A stretch of DNA of 64,000 nucleotides from a virus: positions 1 through 64,000 of the IMG/VR virus record IMGVR_UViG_3300036790_000811, one strand, 5' to 3'. The notes beneath the pieces were generated by a model. That model was not told the DNA's origin, did no database searches, and saw only the letters and a program-made list of their open reading frames with translations. A program made the position numbers and the translations under genes. Shown piece by piece: positions 1 to 7,452 of the stretch. Within the stretch, counting starts at the first letter, position 1. Each line of letters opens with the position of its first letter.

Positions 1-762
1 GGCCCCGGACAGCTTCTCGAATTCGGCGTCCATGTGGGGCAGCTTGTCGCCCGACCGCTCGGGGGTGATGATGAAGCTCCGCTCGAACAGGTCGTCCACC
101 CATCCCCCCGTCGCGGTGAGGATCCGCTCTTTGGCACCGAGCATCATGGCGCCGAAACTGGACTGGCGGTTCAGTCCCCCTCCCCTTGCGTCAAGAGAAC
201 CGGAGGACTCCTTGTAGGCCGCAACGAACTTCTGGATCTCCATGTTGGCCCGTCCCCCGCCGATCTCCCGGTCGAATTCATCGAGCGTGATCGTCATGTT
301 GTGGGCCAGCGCCTCCCGCAAGCCGGGCGCGGTCACCATCGTGTCTACCAGTCCCGTCCAGTCGCGGCAGACCGACCCCACCTCCTCCATCAGGCGGGAC
401 TTGCCTGACCCTTTGGCGGCGATGAAGAACAGTCTGGGATGGGCGCCGAACACCAGGGTGCCGTGCATGTCCCGGAAGTGGGTACTGGCGGCCCACAGCA
501 CCGCAAGGTCCAGCGAGGCGGGACTGGGCCAGCGTCCGTACCTGGAGAACATCCAGTGTGTCGCGTCCAGCAGTTTCGCCGAGTTGACGTCCACGTCGCG
601 GCGCTGGTTCAGCTTCTGCGCCCCGACCGTCACCGCCTGCCGGATCCGTGCGGGCTCACTGTCCGGCTTGCGTGCGACCTGGTGCTGCCTGGCTGCCTGT
701 TCCTTCACCGTCTTCGCGCCGGAATTCCCGGCGGCGGTGATGCCCCTGGTAACTGCTCCCAC
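1..762 (-). CDS. DUF3631-like P-loop ATPase, 3' end cut by window edge
   Basis: The frame is open from a GTG at 762 to base 1 (254 codons, no stop), so the C-terminus lies outside the window. A P-loop (AAKGSGKS) sits near residue 109, following a segment of the type LWAASTHFRD that resembles the DUF3631 family found in actinobacterial and phage helicase/primase-like proteins. A Walker B-like stretch (TITLDEFDRE) follows about 40 residues later. The likely role is an ATP-driven step on DNA, but the family match is from memory and the reaction is not known. The GTG shares one base with the stop of the upstream gene (TAGTG), so it is the last visible member of a leftward operon. Confidence 0.7.
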   Translation of the reverse strand, partial: MGAVTRGITAAGNSGAKTVKEQAARQHQVARKPDSEPARIRQAVTVGAQKLNQRRDVDVNSAKLLDATHWMFSRYGRWPSPASLDLAVLWAASTHFRDMHGTLVFGAHPRLFFIAAKGSGKSRLMEEVGSVCRDWTGLVDTMVTAPGLREALAHNMTITLDEFDREIGGGRANMEIQKFVAAYKESSGSLDARGGGLNRQSSFGAMMLGAKERILTATGGWVDDLFERSFIITPERSGDKLPHMDAEFEKLSGA

Positions 763-959
763 TATTCCTCCTCCTCCCAGCTGTCCCGGGATCCGTCCCA
801 CTTGATGACGGTTCCGTCAGTGAGGGCAACCACGTCGTTGCGGTAGTTCGGATCGAGTTCCAGTGTCAGTTCAGGGTCATAGTCCGGCAGGGGGTAGATG
901 ATGTCCTGCCAGATGTTGTCACCGGTGTAGTCGTTGAGCTGGTCAGTGAGCTCACTCAT
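762..959 (-). CDS. small acidic hypothetical protein (65 aa)
   Basis: Start ATG at 959 overlaps the stop of the upstream gene by four bases (ATGA), and its own stop overlaps the next start (TAGTG). This tight coupling is the main evidence for the gene. The protein begins MSELTDQLNDYTGDNIWQD and ends in a run of glutamates (SWEEEE). It is acidic and probably soluble. I recognise no family. Its place between two coupled genes suggests a shared transcript with the ATPase gene. Confidence 0.65.
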   Translation of the reverse strand: MSELTDQLNDYTGDNIWQDIIYPLPDYDPELTLELDPNYRNDVVALTDGTVIKWDGSRDSWEEEE

Positions 960-1363
960 GCGAATGCCCCGTCCGTCTTGTCGTGGAAGTCGTTCACGTC
1001 CGTGTAGTAGCCGATCTTCGCGCCCGGGTCCCTGCGGAACAGCTCCGCGATCAGCTCCCCCCACTCCTCCCATGTGGCCGCGAACTTGAGAGTGGTCGCG
1101 TAGTTCACGCTCGCGCCCCGTCCTCCGCTGCCGTTGCGGACCCTCCGGGTCTTCTGCCGCGTCCCGTAGCGGGTCGCGTAGCCTTCGGGGAGCTTCCCCC
1201 CGGTGCCGGTGCCCAGCTGGACATCCACCGCGCGAGCGTGGCTCCGTGAGCCGTGCGCGGAGTACTCCGCGAACCGCACGCCCGTGGCTATGAGCTCGTT
1301 GTACTGGCACGTAGCCAGGGCCTCGGCGATCTCGTCGTCTGTCAGCTTTGTGTGTATCCGCAT
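956..1363 (-). CDS. hypothetical protein (135 aa)
   Basis: ATG at 1363 with a GGGGAAAGA ribosome site. The protein starts MRIHTKLTDDEIAEALATCQ. It has an N-terminal helical part, a basic middle (about residues 60-85, rich in Arg/Gly/Lys) and an aromatic C-terminus (GYYTDVNDFHDK). It is soluble, without membrane segment or signal peptide. Function is not recognised. Stop overlaps the start of the next gene. Confidence 0.7.
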   Translation of the reverse strand: MRIHTKLTDDEIAEALATCQYNELIATGVRFAEYSAHGSRSHARAVDVQLGTGTGGKLPEGYATRYGTRQKTRRVRNGSGGRGASVNYATTLKFAATWEEWGELIAELFRRDPGAKIGYYTDVNDFHDKTDGAFA

Positions 1364-1377
1364 CGATCTTTCCCCTA

Positions 1378-1887
1378 TCAGTCTAGGCAGGACACGGGAA
1401 GCTGGATCCAGTTCCCGTGCTCGCAGGCTTCCCCGTCATCGGAGGTGAACCGGTTGATCACCAGGTTGTTCACCTGGCACTGGCACGCGTCCCCGTCCTT
1501 GAACTGTTCCGCGCCGACGTGAGCGATGACGCCGCATGCCGCGCAGTACTCGTTGGAGTCGCTCCCCTGCGAGGTGAGATACAGGTCCTCCGAGATGTCG
1601 TGCTCTCGCGCGTACTCGGTACGGCAGGATTCCGAGCAGAAGGGGAGAAGATCCCCGTCCCCCAGATAGTCACCGTCAGCGTTGGTTCCGATGTAGTGCA
1701 TGTCTTTCTCCTTAACAGTCCGGGTGCTCTCGCCATTGATGTCCGGGTGCTTCCGGTCAAATGCCTCCCGCATGTCGGCGGCGACGGTGCAGTCATCCGC
1801 GTGGGAGCTGATCTCGTCCGGGTAGGGGGTAGCGCACTCCCCGCAATAGGGGAAGCCTTCGTTGTCGTCTATGGGCCAGTCGTCCAT
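1378..1887 (-). CDS. Cys-rich small protein, apparent in-frame fusion of two genes (169 aa)
   Basis: ATG at 1887 (GGAG site upstream) shares one base with the previous stop. The first part (residues 1-62) carries YCGEC and HADDC motifs and is a paralogue of the separate 64-aa protein at 3349-3543 (YCGEC, HSPDC). The second part starts at an internal ATG (1701) that still has a perfect AAGGAG site six bases upstream. It carries FCSESC, YCAACG and CQC motifs that could bind zinc. The two halves look like neighbouring genes joined by loss of a stop codon. Either one 169-aa product, or that plus a separate 107-aa product from 1701, is made. Confidence 0.65.
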   Translation of the reverse strand: MDDWPIDDNEGFPYCGECATPYPDEISSHADDCTVAADMREAFDRKHPDINGESTRTVKEKDMHYIGTNADGDYLGDGDLLPFCSESCRTEYAREHDISEDLYLTSQGSDSNEYCAACGVIAHVGAEQFKDGDACQCQVNNLVINRFTSDDGEACEHGNWIQLPVSCLD

Positions 1888-2039
1888 CAGGTCTCCGTTT
1901 CGGGGTAGGCGTCGGCTTGCCAGCCGGCGGGGATGACGTCCCGCACCATAGCGAGGCGCGAGAGAACGTCCCACTGCGTGCAGGGGATCGGGTTGCCCAT
2001 GGGGTCCCCGCACGTGATCCGGATAGACCAGCGCTTCAC
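1887..2039 (-). CDS. 50-residue hypothetical protein
   Basis: GTG at 2039 overlaps the upstream stop as GTGA, and its TGA overlaps the next ATG as TGATG. The protein starts MKRWSIRITCGDPMGNPIPC and has a short hydrophobic helix after it. Double overlap plus an uninterrupted frame is the evidence; no family is recognised. It is too short for most gene finders. Confidence 0.6.
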   Translation of the reverse strand: MKRWSIRITCGDPMGNPIPCTQWDVLSRLAMVRDVIPAGWQADAYPETET

Positions 2040-2515
2040 TGGCCTAGCAGGGTGCGCAGGTAGTCAGCCGTGAGCCAGTCCGGCAGGGGCTCCACTAGCC
2101 ACGCGTGCCCCCATTTGTAGCCTGTCTCGGGGCACGGGGGACTGTCCAGTCCCGCGTTCTTCTCCTGGTGGACGCAGCCGGGCTTCATGTCGTTGAGGTG
2201 ATACCTGCCCAGGGCGAGCAGGTCACGCACGGTGCCCATGCTGACTCCCCGGACGGGCTTCCCGTTCGCTATCAGTTCCTTCAGCGGCTCCGCAGTGGCG
2301 CCGCCCATCAGGACGCCAGTCCCGCTCGCGTTCAACACCCACGGCGTGAGGATGAACCGCTGGGCGTCCCGGACCGTTGCGTGAGCGGTGGTCTGGTGGT
2401 CCCCCGGGACGGAAATCAGGGTCACGCTCACGGTGACCCGGAGGCGGGACTTGTATCCGTAGCTGTCACCGGGAATGGTCCCGATGTAGTGATGGGTGAC
2501 GCTGAAATTTGTCAT
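2036..2515 (-). CDS. hypothetical protein (159 aa)
   Basis: ATG at 2515 is chosen over GTG 2518 because the AAAGGG site is then six bases upstream. The N-terminal half is beta-rich (YIGTIPGDSYGYKSRLRVTV). The C-terminal half includes a conserved-looking GCVHQEKN segment. Soluble, no signal peptide. No function recognised. It is the upstream member of a chain of overlapping genes running left. Confidence 0.65.
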   Translation of the reverse strand: MTNFSVTHHYIGTIPGDSYGYKSRLRVTVSVTLISVPGDHQTTAHATVRDAQRFILTPWVLNASGTGVLMGGATAEPLKELIANGKPVRGVSMGTVRDLLALGRYHLNDMKPGCVHQEKNAGLDSPPCPETGYKWGHAWLVEPLPDWLTADYLRTLLGQ

Positions 2516-2596
2516 CACTTTCCCTTTCGGTGGTCTGTCATTGCGTGGCCACGGGTGCCTTTGCGGCGTACGCCTGTCGCGTTCCGTGGCTTGGTG

Positions 2597-2785
2597 CTAC
2601 TTCCGCTTGCGGTCCAGCTTGCGCTGAGCCTCATCCTTGCTGGCGGCAAGGATCACTCCCGGGCTAGGAGTGCCGTGCACGGTGCGCATGGTCTCCAGCC
2701 CGGTAAGCCATGCCCGCATCTCGCCTTTTTCGTAAGGTCCGAGAATGACCGTGCTTTCGGTGCAGAGCCATCGGTATATCTCCAT
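2597..2785 (-). CDS. small hypothetical protein (62 aa)
   Basis: ATG at 2785 lies behind a GGAAAGGATATCC ribosome site of the type used throughout this arm. The protein starts MEIYRWLCTESTVILGPYEK and ends with a very basic tail (RKLDRKRK). It is helical and possibly nucleic-acid binding by charge alone, which is weak. No family recognised. Confidence 0.6.
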   Translation of the reverse strand: MEIYRWLCTESTVILGPYEKGEMRAWLTGLETMRTVHGTPSPGVILAASKDEAQRKLDRKRK

Positions 2786-2832
2786 CGGATATCCTTTCCG
2801 GTTTGATATAATCGCAGGTAGATGACTTGTGT

Positions 2833-3123
2833 CTAGTCTTCCGTCACCGAGTAGGCGAGCCCGAGATCATGGTCCCCGTCATATCCCGGGGTGTCACCGT
2901 AGATCGTGTCCGGACCATGCTCACTGCTCGCATAGGCGTCCAGCTCATCCACTGTGGAGCTGTAGGGACCCCCATCCCCGGTAACGTCCACCGCGAAATC
3001 CTCGGACTCCCTGCGCCGTTCCGCGAGCCAGCTCCATGCGTCCCTCGGGGAGTCGAATACCGGGGGATCGTCATCCATCGGGAGATACCCGGGGACATTT
3101 TCCGTGGCCACATACTTACTCAC
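2833..3123 (-). CDS. acidic small protein (96 aa)
   Basis: GTG at 3123 overlaps the 3' end of the upstream gene by eight bases, which selects this start over longer frames. It begins MSKYVATENVPGYLPMDDDP and continues with a tryptophan-rich helix (AWSWLAERRRE) and an acidic C-terminus. The opening is of a type I associate with small hypothetical proteins of actinobacterial phages, but function is unknown. Very low pI, soluble. Confidence 0.65.
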   Translation of the reverse strand: MSKYVATENVPGYLPMDDDPPVFDSPRDAWSWLAERRRESEDFAVDVTGDGGPYSSTVDELDAYASSEHGPDTIYGDTPGYDGDHDLGLAYSVTED

Positions 3124-3346
3124 TGACAAGCTCCATATCCGTGATGGTGCCCCGTCCCGACAGGGTGATGGTGCAGGTCCTCCCCGCGTAACGGAGCTCG
3201 GAGCCGTAGAGCAACAGCCCGATCTGGGCATTCGACTTCGTGTTCCAGGTCCCCTCCGACGTGCGGACCGCGTAGACATTGTGGCCGTTGGAGGTACGCA
3301 GGTATTTCACCTCGTGCACCGTGGCAGTGAACGGGTTGGTCAGCAT
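3116..3346 (-). CDS. small beta-rich hypothetical protein (76 aa)
   Basis: The GAAAGGA site is seven bases before ATG 3346; the ATG at 3352, which overlaps the upstream stop, would be only one base away, so 3346 is preferred. The protein (MLTNPFTATVHEVKYL...) is almost all beta-strand with a single Cys. No family recognised. Confidence 0.6.
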   Translation of the reverse strand: MLTNPFTATVHEVKYLRTSNGHNVYAVRTSEGTWNTKSNAQIGLLLYGSELRYAGRTCTITLSGRGTITDMELVSE

Positions 3347-3348
3347 GA

Positions 3349-3543
3349 TCATTTCCTTTCATCTCTATCAGGGCGGGGAACTGACCGCCGGTCATCGTTC
3401 TGCAGTTCGGCTAGCGTGTCGTGCAGGACGTCGTCCCCGACAGTGCAGTCCGGGGAATGCGACGCGGGGGTTTCCGGATCATCGGTACCGCACTCTCCGC
3501 AGTAGCCATCGGTCGCCCAATCGGACCATGAGTAGTCTTTCAC
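3349..3543 (-). CDS. Cys-containing small protein (64 aa), paralogue of 1378-1887 N-terminus
   Basis: GTG at 3543 with GAAAGGA nine bases upstream. YCGEC (residues 14-18) and HSPDC (29-33) match the spacing of the first half of the fused gene at 1378-1887, so the two are paralogues. The pattern could hold one metal ion. The stop codon sits inside the ribosome site of the next gene (AAATGA). Confidence 0.65.
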   Translation of the reverse strand: MKDYSWSDWATDGYCGECGTDDPETPASHSPDCTVGDDVLHDTLAELQNDDRRSVPRPDRDERK

Positions 3544-3547
3544 CTGG

Positions 3548-3766
3548 TCATTTCCTTTCGGTGTTCGTGACCCGCGAGAGTCCGGGAAGAACCTTGCTCG
3601 CGTCGTACCCGTACGATCCGAGTATCGCGATGTACTCGGGGTGCCTAGGGGGAAAGCCTCCCTTGGCGAGCCATTCCCCTAGCGCGTCGGCGCATTCCGC
3701 CGCCTGCCAGGAATGCCCCCGCCGCTCCGCTGCGAGCAGGTCCGCCAGTGCCTGATCCGGATCCAT
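3548..3766 (-). CDS. helical small hypothetical protein (72 aa)
   Basis: ATG at 3766 begins MDPDQALADLLAAERRGHSW. Predicted helical, Ala/Leu-rich N-terminal two thirds, then a tyrosine-rich part. The upstream AAAGAGAG site is a weak ribosome match. The last codons (ERK, stop) overlap the ribosome site of the next gene. No function recognised. Confidence 0.6.
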   Translation of the reverse strand: MDPDQALADLLAAERRGHSWQAAECADALGEWLAKGGFPPRHPEYIAILGSYGYDASKVLPGLSRVTNTERK

Positions 3767-3839
3767 GTCATCTCTCTTTCGCTAGCCGGTCATTGATGCC
3801 CACGGAGACTAACGAAACGCTGCCTCCATGGGCACGGAA

Positions 3840-4022
3840 TCACTGGCTGACGTAGATCCCGTTCCGGCGCATGACCTGCGCGCGGGCAACCAGGTCACGG
3901 GACGCTTGCGCTTCCGCCGCCTTGCGCTCCCGCTCCCGCTTGTCACGGAGCCGGCCGATCACGGCCACGGGGTTGTCAGCCGGAACAAAGCGGCCCTTGC
4001 CATTGCGGTATGACTTTGCCAT
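3840..4022 (-). CDS. basic helical small protein (60 aa)
   Basis: ATG at 4022 follows GAAAGGATGATCCG, the standard site of this arm. The product (MAKSYRNGKGRFVPADNP...) is strongly basic with a long Arg/Lys/Glu/Ala helix (residues 22-50). It could be a nucleic-acid or coiled-coil protein; this is inferred from composition only. Confidence 0.6.
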   Translation of the reverse strand: MAKSYRNGKGRFVPADNPVAVIGRLRDKRERERKAAEAQASRDLVARAQVMRRNGIYVSQ

Positions 4023-4098
4023 CGGATCATCCTTTCGGTAGGTGCGTCCCTCATGGCGCACGCGGAGTGCCACGGGTGACCGTGGCAGACCGCGGGAG

Positions 4099-4305
4099 TC
4101 AGATGGCTTGCTCACTGCGGTACTTGCGTACGGCCGCCTTAACGGCTTTGATTTCCGGGCTGAGCATGTTGTCGGGAAGGTCAACGTCGAACGCGGTTTC
4201 CACGCGGTACAGCGCGTCGTCCCAATCGATCCGCGTGCCATTGTCGTAGAAACTGCATATGTAGTCTGCTACCTCGTCCATATCTAGATCTTCGAACTTA
4301 GCCAC
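4099..4305 (-). CDS. small acidic hypothetical protein (68 aa)
   Basis: GTG at 4305 with a GAGGT site eight bases upstream. It starts MAKFEDLDMDEVADYICSFY and is acidic in the first two thirds and basic at the end. Soluble helical protein with no recognised family. An 18-codon frame with its own GAAAGGA site (ATG near 4365) precedes it and may be a leader peptide, at low confidence. Confidence 0.6.
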   Translation of the reverse strand: MAKFEDLDMDEVADYICSFYDNGTRIDWDDALYRVETAFDVDLPDNMLSPEIKAVKAAVRKYRSEQAI

Positions 4306-4414
4306 GATCTACCTCATGAATCGCAGGTTCGTGATGTCGCCGCCTGATCGCCGCCATGTCGTCATCCTTTCGCCGATGCCCCGTACGGGGCACAGAGGGG
4401 TCTGTGAGTCCCTC

Positions 4415-4451
4415 AAACCCCGACCCGGTATCAGGTACCGGGTCGGGGTTT
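4415..4451 (-). terminator. strong intrinsic hairpin between leftward genes
   Basis: Perfect 16-base inverted repeat AAACCCCGACCCGGTA with a 5-base loop, immediately downstream of the leftward gene at 4459-4659. A-tract and T-tract close both arms, so it could work in both directions. A second small palindrome (GCCCCGTACGGGGC, 4378-4391) lies just beyond. Confidence 0.75.
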
Positions 4452-4458
4452 CAAAGCC

Positions 4459-4659
4459 TCACGGATAGGTGCGCAGGCTCCGGCGGAGTGCTTCGGCCTT
4501 AATGTCGGTCACCAGGTAGAAACCGGTACCCCGGTCATACTCGATCTTCTGCCCGGCATAGCCCCACCAAGTGCTCATCCTGGCTTCATCCATGATCCAC
4601 AGGGGAAGTCCGCGATCGGTGCACCACTGCTCGGTTTCCTCGTGGGTAAGACGTTCCAT
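4459..4659 (-). CDS. small hypothetical protein (66 aa)
   Basis: ATG at 4659 is chosen over 4707 because GAAAGGACAGGTC stands right before it. The protein starts MERLTHEETEQWCTDRGLPL and contains STWWGYAGQK. Likely soluble and monomeric. It is followed at once by the strong terminator at 4415-4451, so it closes an operon. A weaker hairpin (CAC-GAGGGA pairing, 4695-4718) precedes it. Confidence 0.6.
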   Translation of the reverse strand: MERLTHEETEQWCTDRGLPLWIMDEARMSTWWGYAGQKIEYDRGTGFYLVTDIKAEALRRSLRTYP

Positions 4660-4732
4660 GACCTGTCCTTTCGGTTGACCATACGGCCATAGCCACAGAG
4701 GGAACACGTCCCTCCGTGACTAAAGCGGTACG

Positions 4733-5041
4733 TCAGTTCTCGGAGGTGAGAGTGCGCTCATAGGTCACGGCAGGACCGGCGGTGTCGGTCGTGATCCGGT
4801 GGAGCTGGGAGGTATCCGAGTCCTTTCCGGTGACCTGCATGTAGCCGTCCGGCCAGACGGTGACCTGTGTCCCGTCCGTGAGCGTGAGCTCCGCCAGGAC
4901 GGCGTTGGACGGTCCGGCTGACTCCCTGTGGTAGTGCCCCTCCACTGACAGGGGGACGTTGTGAACGATGTTCACTTCCCCGAACGGAGGGTGAACGTCG
5001 GGATCGACGGTGATCAGGTCATGCATCGAGTCGGTGTTCAT
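4733..5041 (-). CDS. hypothetical protein (102 aa)
   Basis: ATG at 5041 overlaps the upstream stop (ATGA). Begins MNTDSMHDLITVDPDVHPPF and then forms a beta-rich segment (VLAELTLTDGTQVTVWPDGY). No Cys cluster, signal or membrane segment. No family recognised. Co-transcribed with the gene at 5038-5217. Confidence 0.65.
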   Translation of the reverse strand: MNTDSMHDLITVDPDVHPPFGEVNIVHNVPLSVEGHYHRESAGPSNAVLAELTLTDGTQVTVWPDGYMQVTGKDSDTSQLHRITTDTAGPAVTYERTLTSEN

Positions 5042-5217
5042 GAGTCTGTTCCCTCAATCCTGGTGATGACGTAGCCGGACGCGATGAGCGCGTAGACCCG
5101 CTGCGAGAGGCTGGAAAGGTGCAGGTAGTCGTTCAGTTCCGGGGCGCGGGTGCCATCGGGACGGGGGCGGGAGTCCTGATAGGTGATCCTGTACTCGGTG
5201 TCTTGATTCACGGTCAT
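5038..5217 (-). CDS. small hypothetical protein (59 aa)
   Basis: ATG at 5217 (MTVNQDTEYRITYQDSRPR) is behind a weak AGAGAG site; the longer upstream frame has a different, non-coding character. The C-terminus (YALIASGYVITRIEG) and a middle part resemble the neighbouring gene at 5311-5472, which also pairs an YxIT motif with a charged segment. An ACGGT-AC-ACCGT inverted repeat at 5245-5256 lies in its leader and could be an operator. Confidence 0.6.
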   Translation of the reverse strand: MTVNQDTEYRITYQDSRPRPDGTRAPELNDYLHLSSLSQRVYALIASGYVITRIEGTDS

Positions 5218-5310
5218 CTCTCTATCGCGTTGACATCTAGGTAGACGGTACACCGTGAGAGGCGCATGCGGAAGCCATGGGAGGGATACTCGTGGCAACC
5301 GTGCGCTTCC

Positions 5311-5472
5311 CTAGCGGACGGACGCAAGGACGGAGTCGGTCACCAGGATCAGGGTGCCCTTGCTGTTTACGGTGAAGTACCGGACCGACGGGCGCCGGCC
5401 TAGCTCCCTGGTGACGGCCGACAGGTCGGACCGCGACGTGATCTCGTAGGCGTATTCCGGGTTGAATGTCAT
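5311..5472 (-). CDS. small hypothetical protein (53 aa)
   Basis: Start ATG 5472 (MTFNPEYAYEITSRSDLS) is nine bases after GAAAGAG; two further in-frame ATGs at 5481 and 5478 are closer to the site and cannot be excluded. The protein is a single alpha/beta unit ending VTDSVLASVR. The longer frame 5237-5611 in another phase is rejected as its shadow. First gene after the long leader from the promoter at 5950. Confidence 0.6.
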   Translation of the reverse strand: MTFNPEYAYEITSRSDLSAVTRELGRRPSVRYFTVNSKGTLILVTDSVLASVR

Positions 5473-5481
5473 GATCATCAT

Positions 5482-5949
5482 CTCTTTCGGTGTGCTGATG
5501 CTGCGTACCGCCCGTGGGGTCTAAGCCCATTGCCCGTGCCCTGGGAGTTACCGGGAGCGGGATGTAATCCGTTCGGCGGGACAAGGCGAGGATTGGTCGC
5601 CTGCGAGTCATAGCCGGATCGATCAGTGATCCCTGAGTGCTCCCGTACGCTCCCGCACGTCTTTTATGCGGGCAGTCATGTAACAGGTTCGTTGTCTAGA
5701 GCCAGGGTCGTCTGTCCCCGCGTCTCCCGGTAAGGCCGCCTAGATCTCGTCTGCTGCACCATCGGCTCAACCACCGGCCCATCGGCATGGGCGTCGTAAT
5801 CGCGAGCAGGAGGCTAAGCCTCGGAACTGTCTCGCGGCTGATTCAGTTGTCCGGCTTCGCCATCGCCCGCAAGCTTTGAGCCTCTTGCGCCCGGGGCCTT
5901 TCGGTGATCCCGGACTCGGTTCCTGGCGTCGCTCGGTGGAACATGACCG
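5482..5949 (-). other. long leader region with possible coupled micro-ORFs
   Basis: About 470 bases between the promoter at 5950-5978 and the first secure gene. It contains a hairpin (CCCGCA/TGCGGG, 5652-5672). It also has a possible chain of tiny frames: ATG 5762 to stop 5676 (28 aa), overlapping ATG 5679 to stop 5623 (18 aa) as ATGA. No tRNA was found. Coding potential is weak because ribosome sites are poor; the region may instead be a structured leader. Confidence 0.3.
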
Positions 5950-5988
5950 ACGCTACGGAGATAGGTGCACCGTGTCAAGAGATGTCAA
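5950..5988 (-). promoter_or_regulatory. sigma-70-type leftward promoter with doubled -35
   Basis: Reading leftward, TTGACA (5978-5973), a 17-base spacer and TAGCGT (5955-5950). A second TTGACA lies ten bases upstream (5988-5983). The same TAGCGT -10 recurs in the promoter at 37711-37740. It would drive the small-gene block from 5472 leftward. Confidence 0.6.
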
Positions 5989-6005
5989 CGCTCTGATTCT
6001 CATCG

Positions 6006-6578
6006 TTACCGTCCTGTGACATCACCAGGGGAAGGGTTCCACGCTGCCCTGCACTTGTAGCAGGCCACGGTGCCGGCCGACGTCTCGATCACGGGATGCC
6101 CGGGGTGCGTGGCGTGATAGCGGATCAGGGCAGCATCGCGGGGGAGGACGGGCAAAATCTCATTAGAGTGAGTCTCATTAGTATCGTTGCTCATCTGGGT
6201 GAGCACGGTAGGTTGCTCACCCAGATGAGCAAGGTCGGGCATGGTGATGCCGTAGACCGTGGCTTTTCCCGGTCGCTTGCGCTCGGTGAGCCATCCCAGC
6301 GATACGAGAGTGGCAAGGTGCCGCCGCACGGTTGCCTGCCCGAATCCCGTCATGGTGGCTAGCGTGGCGACGGACGGTCGTAGCTCATGTCCCCACGTTC
6401 CGTACCGGCCGGCGAGCCATGATGCTGTCCACCGGATGTCCTGCGACCCTTTGGCGGTACCGAGCTTGCGGAGCGTCTCGTCACTGCCCATGGCGGCGAA
6501 CCATGCTGTCAGCCCCTCTGAGGGACGCCGACCCCCGGATCGGTACATCGGGACCCCCCGTCCCGGAAACCGGCTCAC
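6006..6578 (-). CDS. winged helix-turn-helix protein (190 aa)
   Basis: The middle (about residues 70-105) reads as a winged HTH: PSVATLATMTGFGQATVRR, then HLATLVSLGWLTERKRPGKA, the usual pattern of plasmid and phage replication or regulatory proteins. A C-terminal CYKC pair could bind metal with nearby residues. The start is GTG 6578 or ATG 6548 (MYRSGGRRPSEG); neither has a good ribosome site. It sits directly upstream of the leftward promoter at 5950 and downstream of a terminator, so it may be a regulator of that promoter. That is inference. Confidence 0.7.
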   Translation of the reverse strand: MSRFPGRGVPMYRSGGRRPSEGLTAWFAAMGSDETLRKLGTAKGSQDIRWTASWLAGRYGTWGHELRPSVATLATMTGFGQATVRRHLATLVSLGWLTERKRPGKATVYGITMPDLAHLGEQPTVLTQMSNDTNETHSNEILPVLPRDAALIRYHATHPGHPVIETSAGTVACYKCRAAWNPSPGDVTGR

Positions 6579-6606
6579 AGTCGCTCATAGAGCCGTCTGG
6601 GGCATA

Positions 6607-6642
6607 AGGAAAGCCCCCCACTCAATCGAGTGAGAGGCTTCC
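6607..6642 (-). terminator. hairpin terminator
   Basis: Near-palindrome GGAAAGCC...CACTCAATCGAGTG...GGCTTCC with an inner perfect CACTC/GAGTG stem, placed just after the stop of the membrane protein gene at 6659. It separates that gene from the HTH gene. Confidence 0.55.
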
Positions 6643-6658
6643 CCCCGGGGAACAGTTG

Positions 6659-7030
6659 TCAGTTGCTCTCGTCGCAGTTGTTGAGCTGACCGGACCGGAG
6701 CGTGCAGGTGAATTCCGCGTACTTCCCGTTGACCAGCGCGGTGCGGCTCACCCGATTCCCGCCGACGCTGACCCATCCGGCAGAGTCCCACCGGGTCACG
6801 GCAGGACGGGGAGCCGGATGACGGCTCATCAGCGGTCCCTGGAACTGAAGGACGGCCATCACCATGGCGGTCATCGCCAGGGCCGCCATGGCGATAGCCA
6901 GGGGCAGGAAGCGCTTTGGGTAGGTCATGGTAGCCATCGTCCCCAGGCGCGCCCAGAAGAGGCACCGGGAACTGTGCAGCGGACGGTACAGCGGCGTAGC
7001 GGCGGGGGCGGGAGTTCCTGCGTGCCTCAT
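6659..7030 (-). CDS. single-pass membrane protein (123 aa)
   Basis: ATG 7030 is eight bases after GAAAGGA and is preferred among three close ATGs. The N-terminal 35 residues are Pro/Ala/Arg-rich. One hydrophobic segment follows (about residues 41-65, FLPLAIAMAALAMTAMVMAV). The C-terminal domain has two Cys (FTC, NNC) that could form a disulfide outside the membrane. Shorter starts at MATMTYPK are possible and would give a plain signal-anchor. Role is unknown; a surface or exclusion protein is one possibility. Confidence 0.65.
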   Translation of the reverse strand: MRHAGTPAPAATPLYRPLHSSRCLFWARLGTMATMTYPKRFLPLAIAMAALAMTAMVMAVLQFQGPLMSRHPAPRPAVTRWDSAGWVSVGGNRVSRTALVNGKYAEFTCTLRSGQLNNCDESN

Positions 7031-7057
7031 GATCATCATCCTTTCACCGGTCTATCA

Positions 7058-7070
7058 GTACCAAAGGTAC
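7058..7070. promoter_or_regulatory. 13-base palindrome, possible operator
   Basis: GTACCAAAGGTAC, perfect 5-base arms, located about 28 bases upstream of the membrane protein start and downstream of a TTGACC element (read leftward). The position fits an operator controlling that gene. Confidence 0.4.
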
Positions 7071-7344
7071 ACCATCGGGGGATCGGTCAACACCCTCGGA
7101 GGGAACCAATCTGGCAGTACCTCTATAGGGTTATGCCGTTATACCCCGATATCAGGGGACTTGTCCGTTTCGCATCATCGTACTGGACCGCTGGTCAATT
7201 TTAGAAGGGTGAGTTTACTAGTTTTTAGTGGACGGATGTCCGTTAAAACGTGAGTGTGTGTGAGTGCAGTGATGGAGGGCACTGCGACAGCACGGCGAGC
7301 CGTAGCCTGCCTGCCATTCACCACTTCCACGCACCTAGACCACC

Positions 7345-7358
7345 GTTTCACGTGAAAC
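7345..7358. promoter_or_regulatory. parS site 1
   Basis: GTTTCACGTGAAAC, a perfect 14-base palindrome identical to the core ParB-binding parS sequence of Streptomyces and Bacillus chromosomes. The extended 16-mer is CGTTTCACGTGAAACA, one mismatch from the Bacillus consensus. No parA or parB gene is present in the window. Confidence 0.85.
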
Positions 7359-7430
7359 ATTCACTTCCTCCGTCCTGTACTCGACTACCACTGACTACGT
7401 GCTACGGTAACCGACCCTGTGCTACCGTTC

Positions 7431-7449
7431 GCTAGTCTGTGAGACTAGC
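7431..7449. repeat. inverted repeat next to parS 2
   Basis: GCTAGTCT-GTG-AGACTAGC, perfect 8-base arms and 3-base loop, four bases before the second parS. Could be a terminator-like hairpin or a binding site. Confidence 0.5.
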
Positions 7450-7452
7450 ACC

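Noticed and set aside
5237-5611. 124-codon leftward frame
   Set aside because: Runs through the better-supported gene at 5311-5472 in another phase; composition is shadow-like after the first 45 codons.
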